64,000 nt of DNA from Ornithobacterium rhinotracheale. GTDB lineage: Bacteria > Bacteroidota > Bacteroidia > Flavobacteriales > Weeksellaceae. Positions 16,421 through 28,803 of the stretch are shown piece by piece. The stretch is from NCBI RefSeq assembly GCF_004088395.1, contig NZ_CP035107.1, positions 1,193,001 to 1,257,000 of the forward strand. The letters are read 5' to 3'. The notes beneath the pieces were generated by a model. It did not search any database. It saw nothing but the letters and a program-made list of their open reading frames with translations, and was not told where the DNA came from. Position 1 is the first letter of the stretch. Every line of letters starts with the position of its first letter. Position numbers and translations under genes: made by a program.

Positions 16421-17430
16421 ACCTGAGTTCGATTAATATTTTAAGGGAAATAAGTTGTATAAAAAGAGAAATAGTTGTATTTTTAAGTTTTTAAAATTCA
16501 ATTATTTAACAACTATTTCTCATGATTAATTACCACAAAATTACGGATATTTTTTGTATTGTTGATGACTTTTGTAATGATTTTGAAAAATTCACTCAAC
16601 CTTTTCTTCTCGGAAAGCCTCCCAAAAAGAAACCCAAAATGAGTAACGCTGAAGTAATCACCATAATGATTCTTTTTCATCTAAGTGGCTTTAGAACTTT
16701 TAAGCATTTTTACATTTACTATGTTCAAAAGCATATGCAACAGGAATTTCCTCAAACGGTCTCTTATAACCGATTCACAGAACTTATGCAATCCAATATC
16801 ATGGCTCTTACCATGTTTGCAAAAACCTGTGCTTTAGGAAGTTGTACAGGGATTTCTTTTGTGGATAGTACGCCAATAAGAGTATGTGGAAACAAAAGAA
16901 TTAAACGCAACAAAGTATTCAAAGACCTAGCTACAACGGGGAAATCTACTATGGGTTGGTTTCATGGATTTAAACTCCATTTGGTCATTAATGATAAAGG
17001 CGAGATATTGAGTTTTTGCGTAACGCAGGCGAATGTAGACGATAGAGAACCACTGAAAAATGAAGGCTTTTTGAAGCAAATTTTTGGTAAACTGTTTGGG
17101 GACAAAGGTTACATCTCTGAAAAGTTGAATCAATTACTCTTTGTGGATGGTATTCAACTGATTACCAACATCCGAAACAACATGAAAAACTCTCTTATGA
17201 CTATGTCTGACAAAATTTTGCTTAGAAAGCGCTCCATCATAGAGACAGTGAATGACGAGCTAAAAAACATTTGCCAAATTGAGCACTCCAGGCATCGTTC
17301 AATAGGAAATTTTATGACCAACTTAGTGGCAGGGATTATTGCCTATCACTTTCTTCCTAAAAAACCATCATTAAAATATGAATCTCTGAAAACTAATCAA
17401 TTAGCTGTGTTTTATTAATCGAACTCAGGT
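16421..17430 (+). mobile_element. Complete IS982-family insertion sequence, 1010 bp
   Basis: Both ends carry an 18-bp perfect inverted repeat starting ACCTGAGTTCGATTAATA (16421-16438 and 17413-17430). The element holds one transposase gene and its size fits the IS982 family. The flanks show a 5-bp direct repeat TTTTA on each side, which could be the target duplication, though the sequence is A/T-poor in information. It sits between the lepB terminator and the 3' end of mutS2 and disrupts no gene. The second element at 59329 has different end sequences, so it is a different IS. Confidence 0.93.
16522..17418 (+). CDS. IS982-family DDE transposase
   Basis: 298 aa, full length and without frameshift, so probably functional. 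The DDE catalytic acids are visible: D115 in ISFVDSTPIRVC, D194 in LFGDKGYISEKL and E241 in RSIIETVNDELKNI. An N-terminal region with helix-rich basic sequence precedes the catalytic core. Motif spacing and the VDSTPI / GDKGY pattern are those of IS982-type transposases such as those known from Riemerella and related flavobacteria. It fills most of the element and starts about 100 bases inside the left end. Confidence 0.94.
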   Translation: MINYHKITDIFCIVDDFCNDFEKFTQPFLLGKPPKKKPKMSNAEVITIMILFHLSGFRTFKHFYIYYVQKHMQQEFPQTVSYNRFTELMQSNIMALTMFAKTCALGSCTGISFVDSTPIRVCGNKRIKRNKVFKDLATTGKSTMGWFHGFKLHLVINDKGEILSFCVTQANVDDREPLKNEGFLKQIFGKLFGDKGYISEKLNQLLFVDGIQLITNIRNNMKNSLMTMSDKILLRKRSIIETVNDELKNICQIEHSRHRSIGNFMTNLVAGIIAYHFLPKKPSLKYESLKTNQLAVFY

Positions 17431-17501
17431 TTTTAATGATTAAAAAAATTATTCAGAATAACTTTTTAGTTTACGCAGTTCATGGGGGATTTTTTTTTAA
17501 T

Positions 17502-19658
17502 TTACATGCCGTCTATTTTTTCTATTTCCTCTATGTTAATTTTAGTTCTAAACTTTCCATAGTTTATCACAACTTGCTTTTTATCAATAGATTCTATACT
17601 GCCTACGCTTGAGCTTCCTTTGATGCGAACTCGGTCGCCTATTTTCATGGAGGCAATACGCATTTGGGTTTCTTTTTTCTTTTCTTCTTCGATTTTTTGC
17701 TGTGTCTCCTCTAGTCTATCTGCTTTTTTATCGAGTTCTCTTCGCAATTTTTGTTTGATTCGTTTTTCTTTCTTCTTTTCTTCAAAATGTTTTGGATTCT
17801 TCTTCGCATTTTCAATTTCAATCAATTTCAAGAATTTAGTAATCAATTGTTTTCTGCTTCTATTTTTTAAGTAAACATCTGCCATTTCAGTGAGCTTTTG
17901 CCCCAGCTGAATGTTCTTTTGTTCAGACTCATACAAACGCTGAAAATCAACTAATTTAGCATAAATTCTATCATGAGTTTCTTCCAATTGTGAATGCTTA
18001 TCATGCGATTTCTCTTTCAGCTCTTCTAGTGCATTTTTAGTCTTTTGCACATGGTATTTTTCTTGCTGAAGTTTTAAAATCGTTTTATCGAGTCGCACTT
18101 TATTACGCTCTATTTTCTTTTTAGCTTTATTGATTAATCGATAAGGGATTTTGTTTTTCTCTGCCACCTCAAATGTAAATGAACTCCCCGCCTGCCCCGA
18201 TTCGAGCAAATACATGGGTTCCAATGTTTTTTCATCAAAAAGCATGCTTGCATTTTCGGCTTCGGGTAATTGTTCTACCAGAATTTTAATATTGGTATAG
18301 TGCGTCGTAAATACGCCGTATGCACCCATTTGATAAAATTCTTCCAAGAAAACTTCTGCCAAAGCTCCACCTAATTCGGGATCGGATCCTGTTCCAAATT
18401 CATCGATGAGGAGCAAAGTTTCGGCATCGGAATTATACAAGAAATAGTGCATTTGTTTCAATCGGTATGAATAGGTACTCAACTGGTTTTCAATGGACTG
18501 ATTATCTCCTATATCCGTAAAAATATTTTTAAAAAAGCAAAAATTACTTTTTTCGTGCACAGGAACCAATAAGCCTGATTGTAGCATGAGTTGCAGCAAA
18601 CCAATTGTTTTAAGCGTAATACTTTTTCCGCCCGCATTGGGGCCAGAAATTACCATAATTCGGTTTTCCTTATTAAACGTTACCGATTGTGGGATAATTT
18701 CCCTTTTCTCTTGCCGATGTTTGGCGTAGAGCAATGGGTGGTAGGCGTGCTTTAATTCCAATTTTCTTTCCTTATTGATTTGTGGCAACACGGCGTTAAT
18801 CTCATCGGCATACTGCGCCTGTGCTGCGATTAAATCTAGCTGAAAGAGGAAATTTTGGTAGTCAATTAAATCATCTTGATACACCGATACCGTAGCCGTG
18901 AGCGCACGCAAAATCTTGCGAATTTCATTTTTCTCATCCTCATGCAATTCATCTAATTCTCGCTGCGATCGCAATACCGATTCTGGCTCTATAAAGGCAA
19001 TAGATCCCGTTTTGCTACTTCCCACCATGCGTCCTGGCACTTTTTTTCTATGTGTAGAAAGCACTGCAAGCACGCGCCTACCATCGATCACAGATTCGCG
19101 AATGTCGTCTAAATACTCGGAATATGCTCTGGATGCTCCTTTGAACCGATCACTCAATTGTTGATTTACGATTTTTAGCTGTTTTCTGATTTGTAATAAT
19201 TCTTTAGACGCATCATCTTTGATTTCTCCATGCTTATCAAAAACGGTATCGATGTGTGCTAAAACTTCGTTTTGAAAAGTAAGTTTTGAAATGGTTTTAT
19301 GAAAAATCGGATAATAATCTTTAAACTTCTCCAAGAATTTCATTAATTCTTGAATTTGAAGCATTTGAGATTTTATAGCTAAAAAAATATCCACCGAAAG
19401 TTGATAATTTTCAACCTCAATTTTGTCTAAATCTTCTCGTATATCATCGTATTGGCTAAACGGAAATCGGTTGCTTGATTGCATGGCCGAGAGGTATTCG
19501 TTTGTAGCCTTTAGCCTGAAAAGTATGGTTTTGTGGCTTGCGAGAGGCTTATGTTTTCTGATTACTCTTTTTACGCGTTCGGTTTTGGCGTATTTTTCAA
19601 CCTCAAGCAAAACTTTATTAAATTCTAAATCTTCTAAGGTCTTTTGTGGAATCTTCAT
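17502..19658 (-). CDS. mutS2: MutS2-type ATPase without a Smr domain
   Basis: 718 aa. MutS-family ATPase that in other bacteria acts on recombination intermediates or on collided ribosomes rather than mismatches. Seen: the N-terminal clamp/lever part (to about residue 300), Walker A ISGPNAGGKSITLKTIG, Walker B and signature TLLLIDEFGTGSDPELGGAL with the family's TTHYTNIK motif, and a long charged coiled-coil region (about 510-660, KKKEKRIKQKLRRELDKKAD). It ends in a small KOW-like beta domain (MKIGDRVRIKGSSSVGSIESI). The C-terminal Smr nuclease found in many MutS2 proteins is absent. The 3' end is close to the IS982 element but intact. Confidence 0.92.
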   Translation of the reverse strand: MKIPQKTLEDLEFNKVLLEVEKYAKTERVKRVIRKHKPLASHKTILFRLKATNEYLSAMQSSNRFPFSQYDDIREDLDKIEVENYQLSVDIFLAIKSQMLQIQELMKFLEKFKDYYPIFHKTISKLTFQNEVLAHIDTVFDKHGEIKDDASKELLQIRKQLKIVNQQLSDRFKGASRAYSEYLDDIRESVIDGRRVLAVLSTHRKKVPGRMVGSSKTGSIAFIEPESVLRSQRELDELHEDEKNEIRKILRALTATVSVYQDDLIDYQNFLFQLDLIAAQAQYADEINAVLPQINKERKLELKHAYHPLLYAKHRQEKREIIPQSVTFNKENRIMVISGPNAGGKSITLKTIGLLQLMLQSGLLVPVHEKSNFCFFKNIFTDIGDNQSIENQLSTYSYRLKQMHYFLYNSDAETLLLIDEFGTGSDPELGGALAEVFLEEFYQMGAYGVFTTHYTNIKILVEQLPEAENASMLFDEKTLEPMYLLESGQAGSSFTFEVAEKNKIPYRLINKAKKKIERNKVRLDKTILKLQQEKYHVQKTKNALEELKEKSHDKHSQLEETHDRIYAKLVDFQRLYESEQKNIQLGQKLTEMADVYLKNRSRKQLITKFLKLIEIENAKKNPKHFEEKKKEKRIKQKLRRELDKKADRLEETQQKIEEEKKKETQMRIASMKIGDRVRIKGSSSVGSIESIDKKQVVINYGKFRTKINIEEIEKIDGM

Positions 19659-19715
19659 TTATGTTTAAAAAATCTATAAATCTTTATAGAATTTAGTTTT
19701 TTGTCTTAATTTAAA

Positions 19716-20594
19716 TTATTCAAATTTTAGGGAGAATACCAAGGCACGTGTTTTGAGCGAACTCATGGTATTTGCCCAAATGTTTGGCGTTCCAGGATTG
19801 TCTGGCACCAATTCATTATTAAGGAAAAAAATACCTTTTACTGCTGGGGTTAATTTAAATCTTCTGAAATAAATATTGATTCCCATTTCGGCTTGCCAGT
19901 TGAAATTGTGGGTTTTTGTTCTGAAAATCCCGCCGTAATTGTCGTCGGTATTACTTTCTTGTGATTGTAGATTGACGGCATATCCCAATCCTACCTGCAC
20001 ATAAGGGCGCGTATTGAACCAGCGTTCACCATGAAATTCTATCATAAATGGAATGTCTACATACGATGATTTTATATTTCGCTCAAGTGCATCTTTTGTT
20101 ACAGTGTAGCGTTCCATATTTGGTTCTTCAGTATCAGGTTTCAGAACATCAATCTCTTCATCTACTTTAATATTGTCAAAATGCAAAGTGCGCTCGGCAA
20201 AGTGAATACCTGGCTGCACCCATAAATCCACATAATCATTTACTTTTAATCTCCCCATCAATCCCGCAGAAAATCCCATTTTGGAATCAACTGTTACCAA
20301 GAATTTTCCGTTTTCGTTGATGGACGCTCTACCTTTTTCTGTAACTTGCAAGGGTATTGTACTCGCACCATTCGCTATATATGTTTCTCCTTTTGCTACA
20401 TCGCTCCTGTCAGTTCCATAGTCATATCTTGGCGTAATTTTGAAATCAAATTGATTAAGGCTTACAAAATAACCCCACGAAAGTCTCTGCTCATCGTGCT
20501 CTACAAAGAAATCTTCTCTCCCATAGTTGGTCTTCCATTGAGCATTAAGACCAAGGGTAGAAAACAATATCGCTAGACTTATTATTTTTTTCAT
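19716..20594 (-). CDS. PorT-like outer membrane beta-barrel protein
   Basis: 292 aa. Signal peptide at residues 1-18 (ILFSTLGLNAQW). Alternating strand pattern and glycine/aromatic spacing typical of an eight-stranded barrel, with RLSWGYFVSLNQFDFKI, GFSAGLMGRLKVNDYVDLWVQPGIHF and SSYVDIPFMIEFHG, and a C-terminal aromatic ending (ALVFSLKFE). The pattern resembles PorT/SprT, an outer membrane component linked to type IX secretion, but no other type IX gene is in the window, so a generic PorT-fold barrel is an alternative. It lies 57 bases upstream of mutS2 on the same strand. Confidence 0.7.
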   Translation of the reverse strand: MKKIISLAILFSTLGLNAQWKTNYGREDFFVEHDEQRLSWGYFVSLNQFDFKITPRYDYGTDRSDVAKGETYIANGASTIPLQVTEKGRASINENGKFLVTVDSKMGFSAGLMGRLKVNDYVDLWVQPGIHFAERTLHFDNIKVDEEIDVLKPDTEEPNMERYTVTKDALERNIKSSYVDIPFMIEFHGERWFNTRPYVQVGLGYAVNLQSQESNTDDNYGGIFRTKTHNFNWQAEMGINIYFRRFKLTPAVKGIFFLNNELVPDNPGTPNIWANTMSSLKTRALVFSLKFE

Positions 20595-20619
20595 ACTGAA
20601 TAATTTTTATCCGAGAAAT

Positions 20620-20962
20620 TCATATCTCATTCATTAATGTAAATTTCAACTCACTTTTAATCTCTGGGCTATTCACCACCACAAATCCCAGTTTTTCGTA
20701 GAACTTAACTACCCAGCGGGAAGATTCAACCCAAATGTATTTCTCTTTAATATTTTGAATCGCAAAGTTAAACAATTTATTCCCAATTTTTAAACCTTGA
20801 TAATTTTCTTCTGCAAAAAATGTTTCCTTATTTTTTAGAAAATCCTATATATAGTGCATCTCAATCCTCTGAATTGCATTTTGTAAATGTTTTGAATGCC
20901 AAATTTAAAGTATCATCGATGTCCTTTTTTAAGCAGATTTTTCTTTTATCTAACTTTTTCAC
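20620..20962 (-). pseudogene. Decayed GNAT N-acetyltransferase gene
   Basis: Translating the minus strand from a GTG at 20962 gives VKKLDKRKICLKKDIDDTLN and LAFKTFTKC, then an in-frame stop, then DALYIGFSKK, then a frameshift into the acetyl-CoA-binding part EENYQGLKIGNKLFNFAIQN and the closing WVVKFYEKLGFVVVNSPEI, ending at 20620. The Q-G-L-K-I-G-N-K motif and FYEKLGF are GNAT hallmarks. At least one stop and one frameshift break it, so it is a pseudogene unless the assembly has errors. The gap between the PorT-like gene and lon is otherwise noncoding. Confidence 0.75.
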
Positions 20963-21052
20963 AAAAAATTTTAGGTAACAAAAATAATTTTTTCTTCCCA
21001 TTTTTACAAAATCACAAATAAAAACTAGCAACATTTAGGTATAAATTTTGTT

Positions 21053-21060
21053 TATATTTG
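21053..21060 (+). promoter_or_regulatory. -7 promoter box for lon
   Basis: TATATTTG matches TAnnTTTG and lies 113 bases before the lon ATG, leaving a 5' leader of roughly 105 bases. The leader (21065-21170) holds the inverted pair ATTTTCAA / TTGAAAAT and no ORF. Heat-shock control is known for lon in many bacteria but no operator is recognisable here. Confidence 0.5.
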
Positions 21061-21172
21061 TACCCATATTTTTTTAACCTAAAAACAATATTTAATACTG
21101 TTGATTTTCAATACTAAAGCGATTTTCGAGCTTGTGTTTGACTGACAAATCGTCGGCGGTTTTTGAAAATTA

Positions 21173-23593
21173 ATGGCACAAATCATCATGAATTTAGACA
21201 ATTTGACATTTCAAGATAACATTTCAATCGAATCCGAATTTATTCCACTTTTAAGCAAGGAAGACGAGGAGGCACTTCTCAATACCGAGACGCCCGATGA
21301 ATTAGCGATTTTGGCATTGCGCAACACGGTTTTGTTCCCAGGGGTGGTAATTCCCATTACTGCTGGGCGCAAGAAATCTATCCAATTGCTAGAAGATGCA
21401 TACGATAACAAGGATTTAATCGGAGTAATTTCGCAAAAAGATACTTCGCTCGATAATCCATCTGCCAAGGACTTAGCTAGCGTGGGCAGTGTGGCAAAAA
21501 TCATTAAATTGATTAAAATGCCGAACGGAAACATCACTGTGATTTTGCAAGGTTTAAGAAGATTTGAACTAGTAGAAATGCTGACTGAAAATCCTTATTT
21601 CATTGCAAAAATTAATCTTTTGGAGGAAGAAAAACCTAAGGAAGATGATGTGGTGTACAATACTTTGATTGATTCGATTAAAGAAATCTCGTTGCGCATT
21701 GCCAAAATTAATCCCAATATGCCATCGGAAGCAGGCTATGCGATTAATTCCATTGAAAGCCCGTCGTTTTTGGTGAATTTTGTGAGCTCTAACATTGATT
21801 TAGAGTTAAAAGAAAAACAAAAATTACTGGAAGAAAACGACCAAAAAGAGCGTGCCTTGCTCGCACTCGAACATCTAAATACTGCACTACAAAAGCAAGA
21901 ACTTAAAAATAAAATCCATTCTCGTGCACACAAGGAAATGGATCAGCAGCAACGCGAATATTTCTTGAATCAGCAGATTAGAGCCATTCAAGAAGAGTTG
22001 GGCGACTTTAGTGCAGAAGATGATTTTCAAGAATTGAAAAAACGCGCTAAAAAACAAATTTGGAAAGAAGAAATTGCAAAAACTTTTAATAAAGAATTAA
22101 ATCGCTTGCGTAGACTTAACCCACAATCGCCAGATTATTCTATTCAGCGAAATTATTTGGATTTAATGTTAAGTTTACCTTGGGACAAAGTTTCTCAGGA
22201 TAAATTGGACATCGCCTATGCCGAGAAGGTTTTAAACAAAGATCACTACGGGCTCCAAAAAGTGAAAGAACGCATTTTGGAATACCTTGCCGTGCTTAAA
22301 TTAAAAGGTGATATGAAATCGCCTATCATTTGTTTGTACGGTCCTCCAGGTGTGGGAAAAACTTCGCTCGGGCGTTCAATTGCTACGGCACTTAATCGCT
22401 CGTACCAGAGAATGTCGCTCGGTGGAATGCACGACGAATCAGAAATTAGGGGACACCGAAAAACTTACCTTGGTGCTATGCCAGGTAGAATCTTGCAAAA
22501 CATCAAAAAAGCAGGTTTTTCTAATCCCGTTTTTGTTTTAGATGAGATTGATAAATTAGGACAAGGCAATCACGGCGACCCATCTTCGGCAATGCTCGAA
22601 GTGCTAGACCCTGAACAAAACACCTCTTTCTACGACAATTATTTAGAAATTGGCTATGATTTGTCTCGTGTGTTATTTATCGCTACGGCAAATAATATTG
22701 CAAACATTCCTTCTCCCCTACGCGACCGTATGGAAATGATCGAAGTGAATGGCTACACCGTAGAAGAAAAAGTAGAAATTGCTAAAAGACATTTAGTTCC
22801 AAAACAACTTACCGAACACGGGTTGCCTAAAAATGCAATTCGTTTAGGCAAAAAGGAATTGGCGTTTATCATCGATGGCTACACCAGAGAATCGGGCGTG
22901 CGCGGACTAGAGAAACGCATTGCTAAATTGGTGCGAAACATTGCCAAAGATACTGCCATGGAGAAAGAAGTGGATCCTAAAATGACGATTGCACGAATCG
23001 AAGAAATTTTAGGCGTTCCGCGCGAAAAAGATAAATACGAAAACAACAATGTTCCTGGTGTGGTAACGGGCTTGGCTTGGACACAAGTGGGCGGAGATAT
23101 TTTGTTTATCGAGTCGATTTTGTCTAATGGTAAAGGACAACTTTCTATGACGGGGAATTTGGGTAAAGTGATGAAAGAATCTGCCCAAATTGCACTCGAA
23201 TATGTGAAAGCACATCACGAAAAACTAGGCATAGATTCGGAATTAATCGAAAAATCAAATGTGCATGTGCATGTGCCCGAAGGTGCTGTGCCAAAAGATG
23301 GACCATCGGCAGGGATTACCATGCTCACAAGTATCGTTTCTACCTTTACCAAAAGAAAAGTGAAGAAAAATATTGCCATGACGGGCGAAATCACTTTGCG
23401 TGGAAAAGTGCTACCCGTGGGTGGAATTAAGGAGAAAATCTTAGCCGCCAAACGAGCAGGCATCAAAGAAATTATCCTTTGTGTTCAAAACAAAAAAGAT
23501 ATCGAAGAAATCGAGCCCGAATACATCAAAGGGCTTACCTTCCATTATGTAGACAAAATGGAAGATGTGCTTGATATTGCATTATTAAAATAA
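21173..23593 (+). CDS. lon: ATP-dependent Lon protease
   Basis: 806 aa. Hexameric AAA+ serine protease that degrades damaged and regulatory proteins. The substrate-binding LAN domain spans about residues 38-240 ([19 protein letters not shown]), then a coiled-coil linker, the AAA+ module with Walker [14 protein letters not shown] and Walker [12 protein letters not shown], then the protease domain. The catalytic dyad is S712 in [12 protein letters not shown] and K755 in [14 protein letters not shown]. The ATG at 21173 is used; a second ATG 15 bases downstream is equally possible. Single-gene transcript, followed by a strong terminator. Confidence 0.98.
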   Translation: MAQIIMNLDNLTFQDNISIESEFIPLLSKEDEEALLNTETPDELAILALRNTVLFPGVVIPITAGRKKSIQLLEDAYDNKDLIGVISQKDTSLDNPSAKDLASVGSVAKIIKLIKMPNGNITVILQGLRRFELVEMLTENPYFIAKINLLEEEKPKEDDVVYNTLIDSIKEISLRIAKINPNMPSEAGYAINSIESPSFLVNFVSSNIDLELKEKQKLLEENDQKERALLALEHLNTALQKQELKNKIHSRAHKEMDQQQREYFLNQQIRAIQEELGDFSAEDDFQELKKRAKKQIWKEEIAKTFNKELNRLRRLNPQSPDYSIQRNYLDLMLSLPWDKVSQDKLDIAYAEKVLNKDHYGLQKVKERILEYLAVLKLKGDMKSPIICLYGPPGVGKTSLGRSIATALNRSYQRMSLGGMHDESEIRGHRKTYLGAMPGRILQNIKKAGFSNPVFVLDEIDKLGQGNHGDPSSAMLEVLDPEQNTSFYDNYLEIGYDLSRVLFIATANNIANIPSPLRDRMEMIEVNGYTVEEKVEIAKRHLVPKQLTEHGLPKNAIRLGKKELAFIIDGYTRESGVRGLEKRIAKLVRNIAKDTAMEKEVDPKMTIARIEEILGVPREKDKYENNNVPGVVTGLAWTQVGGDILFIESILSNGKGQLSMTGNLGKVMKESAQIALEYVKAHHEKLGIDSELIEKSNVHVHVPEGAVPKDGPSAGITMLTSIVSTFTKRKVKKNIAMTGEITLRGKVLPVGGIKEKILAAKRAGIKEIILCVQNKKDIEEIEPEYIKGLTFHYVDKMEDVLDIALLK

Positions 23594-23613
23594 GTTTTAA
23601 TATTATAAAAGAT

Positions 23614-23650
23614 AATCCCTTAAAATATGATTTTAAGGGATTTTTTTTAT
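23614..23650 (+). terminator. Rho-independent terminator after lon
   Basis: 13-bp perfect stem AATCCCTTAAAAT / ATTTTAAGGGATT with a 3-base loop and a run of eight T, 20 bases past the lon stop. Confidence 0.92.
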
Positions 23651-23856
23651 GGGTTTTTCCTTGTGCAATCTCCTTTTGTATAAAACTACTACTTAAAAGA
23701 GGTTTGTATTTTAATGTACCCCTATTAAGATAATTAAGAAATATAAACCATACCGCTATGATGCCTATTTTTAATTTTTTATTCATTTGTTTTCTTTTTA
23801 TGGTTTTTCTATTCTTAAATTAACCGCTTTAATTTTTTCACCTCTATTAATTTCAT
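23651..23856. other. Noncoding gap between lon and secA terminators
   Basis: About 200 bases with no convincing gene. A minus-strand frame starting at 23786 (MNKKLKIGIIAVWFIFLNYL) begins with a hydrophobic stretch but runs through the lon terminator and into the lon coding end, so it is unlikely to be real as a whole. Confidence 0.5.
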
Positions 23857-23896
23857 AAAAAAATCCTTGTATAAAAATTTATACAAGGATTTTTAA
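23857..23896 (-). terminator. Terminator after secA
   Basis: 16-bp stem AAAAATCCTTGTATAA / TTATACAAGGATTTTT with a 4-base loop. A/T-ended arms allow termination in both directions; it lies about 20 bases past the secA stop. Confidence 0.9.
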
Positions 23897-23916
23897 TTTT
23901 GGTTTAAAGTGAAGTT

Positions 23917-27279
<3,363 letters not shown>

Positions 27280-27363
27280 ATTTTTTGACTATACTTGGGC
27301 AAATGCGTTACCCAAAATTTATTTTATAATTCTTTTAAATTCAATTCATTAAAAAAAACACAA

Positions 27364-27391
27364 AAACCCTCACAAGAAATTCAGAGGGTTT
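27364..27391 (-). terminator. Terminator after the DUF2795 gene
   Basis: 8-bp stem AAACCCTC / GAGGGTTT with a 12-base loop; on the minus strand it is followed by TTTTTGTG. It separates the DUF2795 gene from secA, which therefore should have its own promoter. Confidence 0.75.
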
Positions 27392-27405
27392 AAGGTGTCT
27401 GATTT

Positions 27406-27627
27406 TTAGTATTCGTCTTCATTCCAGAGGAAATCATCATCAGTCGGGTAATCTGACCAAATTTCTTGGATAGATTCATACTGGTCTCCCTCATCTTCGA
27501 TAGACTGTAAATTCTCTACTACCTCCAGCGGCGCACCTGTTCTAATGGCGTAATCAATCAATTCGTCCTTTGTAGCAGGCCACGGCGCATCACTTAAATA
27601 AGAGGCTAATTCTAATGTCCAATACAT
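27406..27627 (-). CDS. DUF2795 domain-containing protein
   Basis: 73 aa, very acidic and soluble. The N-terminal MYWTLELASYLSDAPWPATK and LIDYAIRTGAPLEVVENL match the DUF2795 pattern, a short helical domain of unknown function common in Bacteroidota; the C-terminal tail is Asp/Glu-rich (YPTDDDFLWNEDEY). Single gene with its own terminator. No catalytic residues are apparent. Confidence 0.85.
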   Translation of the reverse strand: MYWTLELASYLSDAPWPATKDELIDYAIRTGAPLEVVENLQSIEDEGDQYESIQEIWSDYPTDDDFLWNEDEY

Positions 27628-27761
27628 AATCGTTATATATTAATTTTTTGCAAAAATAAAAGATGTTTTGCTGATTTTCAAAAACATCATCATTTATTTA
27701 AACAAAAAATCTGCCAAATAAAAATTTTCACTAACTTAGCCCCTGAAAATCAAGTAGAAAA

Positions 27762-28706
27762 ATGAACCGAATTAGTCAATTATTTAACATACAATACCCT
27801 ATCATTCAGGGAGGTATGATTTGGGCAAGTGGCTGGGAGCTGGTTTCTGCCGTGTCCAATACGGGCGGATTAGGCATTTTAGGCGCTGGCAGTATGTACC
27901 CCGATGTGCTACAATACCACATCAAGAAATGCAAAGAAACTACAAATCAGCCATTTGGTGTAAACTTACCACTGCTCTACCCTAATATTGAGGAGCATAT
28001 AGAAAGTATTTTAAAACTAAGAGTACCCATTGTTTTCACCTCGGCAGGCAGCCCTAAGAAATGGACGGAAATACTTAAAAAAGAAGGGGTTAAAGTAGCG
28101 CATGTGGTGTCTAGTGTAAAATTTGCGCTCAAATGTCAGGAGGCAGGCGTAGACGCCATTGTGGCAGAAGGCTTTGAGGCAGGAGGACATAATGGCAGAG
28201 AGGAAACTACTAGCTTTTGCTTAATCCCAGAGGTGAGAAAAGCCATTCAAATACCACTAATAGCCGCAGGCGGCATCGCTACTGGGCAGCAAATATTAGC
28301 TGCAATGGTGCTAGGTGCTGAGGGAGTGCAGATAGGGACGCGCTTTGTAATGAGTGAGGAATCCTCCGCCCACATAAATTTTAAAAATGAAATCCTAAAA
28401 ACTGATGAAGGCGGCACGGATTTAACGCTGAAAGAAATCGGCTCGGTGCGATTGATTAAAAACCCTTTTTACCAAGAGATTTTAAAAGCCTATGCCGCAC
28501 ACGCAACCCCTGAGGATTTAGAAAAATTGAAAGGCACAGGGCGTGCAAAACTGGGTATGTTTGAGGGCGATACCGCCGAGGGAATGCTCGAAATTGGGCA
28601 ATGTGCCTCGATGATTCACGAGATTTTGCCGGTGAAAAAGATTATGGAAAATTTAATTTCAGAATTTAACCACGCACGCCAAAATTTACCCCAAAATATG
28701 GGCTAA
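27762..28706 (+). CDS. Nitronate monooxygenase / FabK-like FMN enzyme
   Basis: 314 aa TIM-barrel flavoprotein of the nitronate monooxygenase (2-nitropropane dioxygenase) family. Seen: PIIQGGMIWASGWELVSAVS and NTGGLGILGAGSM (FMN-binding start), AEGFEAGGHNGREETTS, then the phosphate-binding IPLIAAGGIATGQQI and GAEGVQIGTRF. FabK enoyl-ACP reductases share these motifs, and the compact length allows either activity, so the exact reaction is uncertain. Single gene, upstream of aspS with a 97-base gap that holds an aspS promoter. Confidence 0.88.
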   Translation: MNRISQLFNIQYPIIQGGMIWASGWELVSAVSNTGGLGILGAGSMYPDVLQYHIKKCKETTNQPFGVNLPLLYPNIEEHIESILKLRVPIVFTSAGSPKKWTEILKKEGVKVAHVVSSVKFALKCQEAGVDAIVAEGFEAGGHNGREETTSFCLIPEVRKAIQIPLIAAGGIATGQQILAAMVLGAEGVQIGTRFVMSEESSAHINFKNEILKTDEGGTDLTLKEIGSVRLIKNPFYQEILKAYAAHATPEDLEKLKGTGRAKLGMFEGDTAEGMLEIGQCASMIHEILPVKKIMENLISEFNHARQNLPQNMG

Positions 28707-28754
28707 TTTTTAAATTTTAAGCCCTAAGTTTTTTAATTATAGCATAGAAAATCT

Positions 28755-28762
28755 TATTTTTG
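28755..28762 (+). promoter_or_regulatory. -7 promoter box for aspS
   Basis: TATTTTTG matches TAnnTTTG and lies 41 bases before the aspS ATG. The upstream TTTTTTAAT region gives only a weak -33. Confidence 0.5.
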
Positions 28763-28803
28763 TCCATCTGAATAGACAATTAAACAAATTCAATTATATA
28801 AAA

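Noticed and set aside
23535-23786. 83-aa minus-strand frame with a hydrophobic start
   Set aside because: It runs through the lon terminator hairpin and into the lon coding end; no ribosome-binding site or homology is evident.
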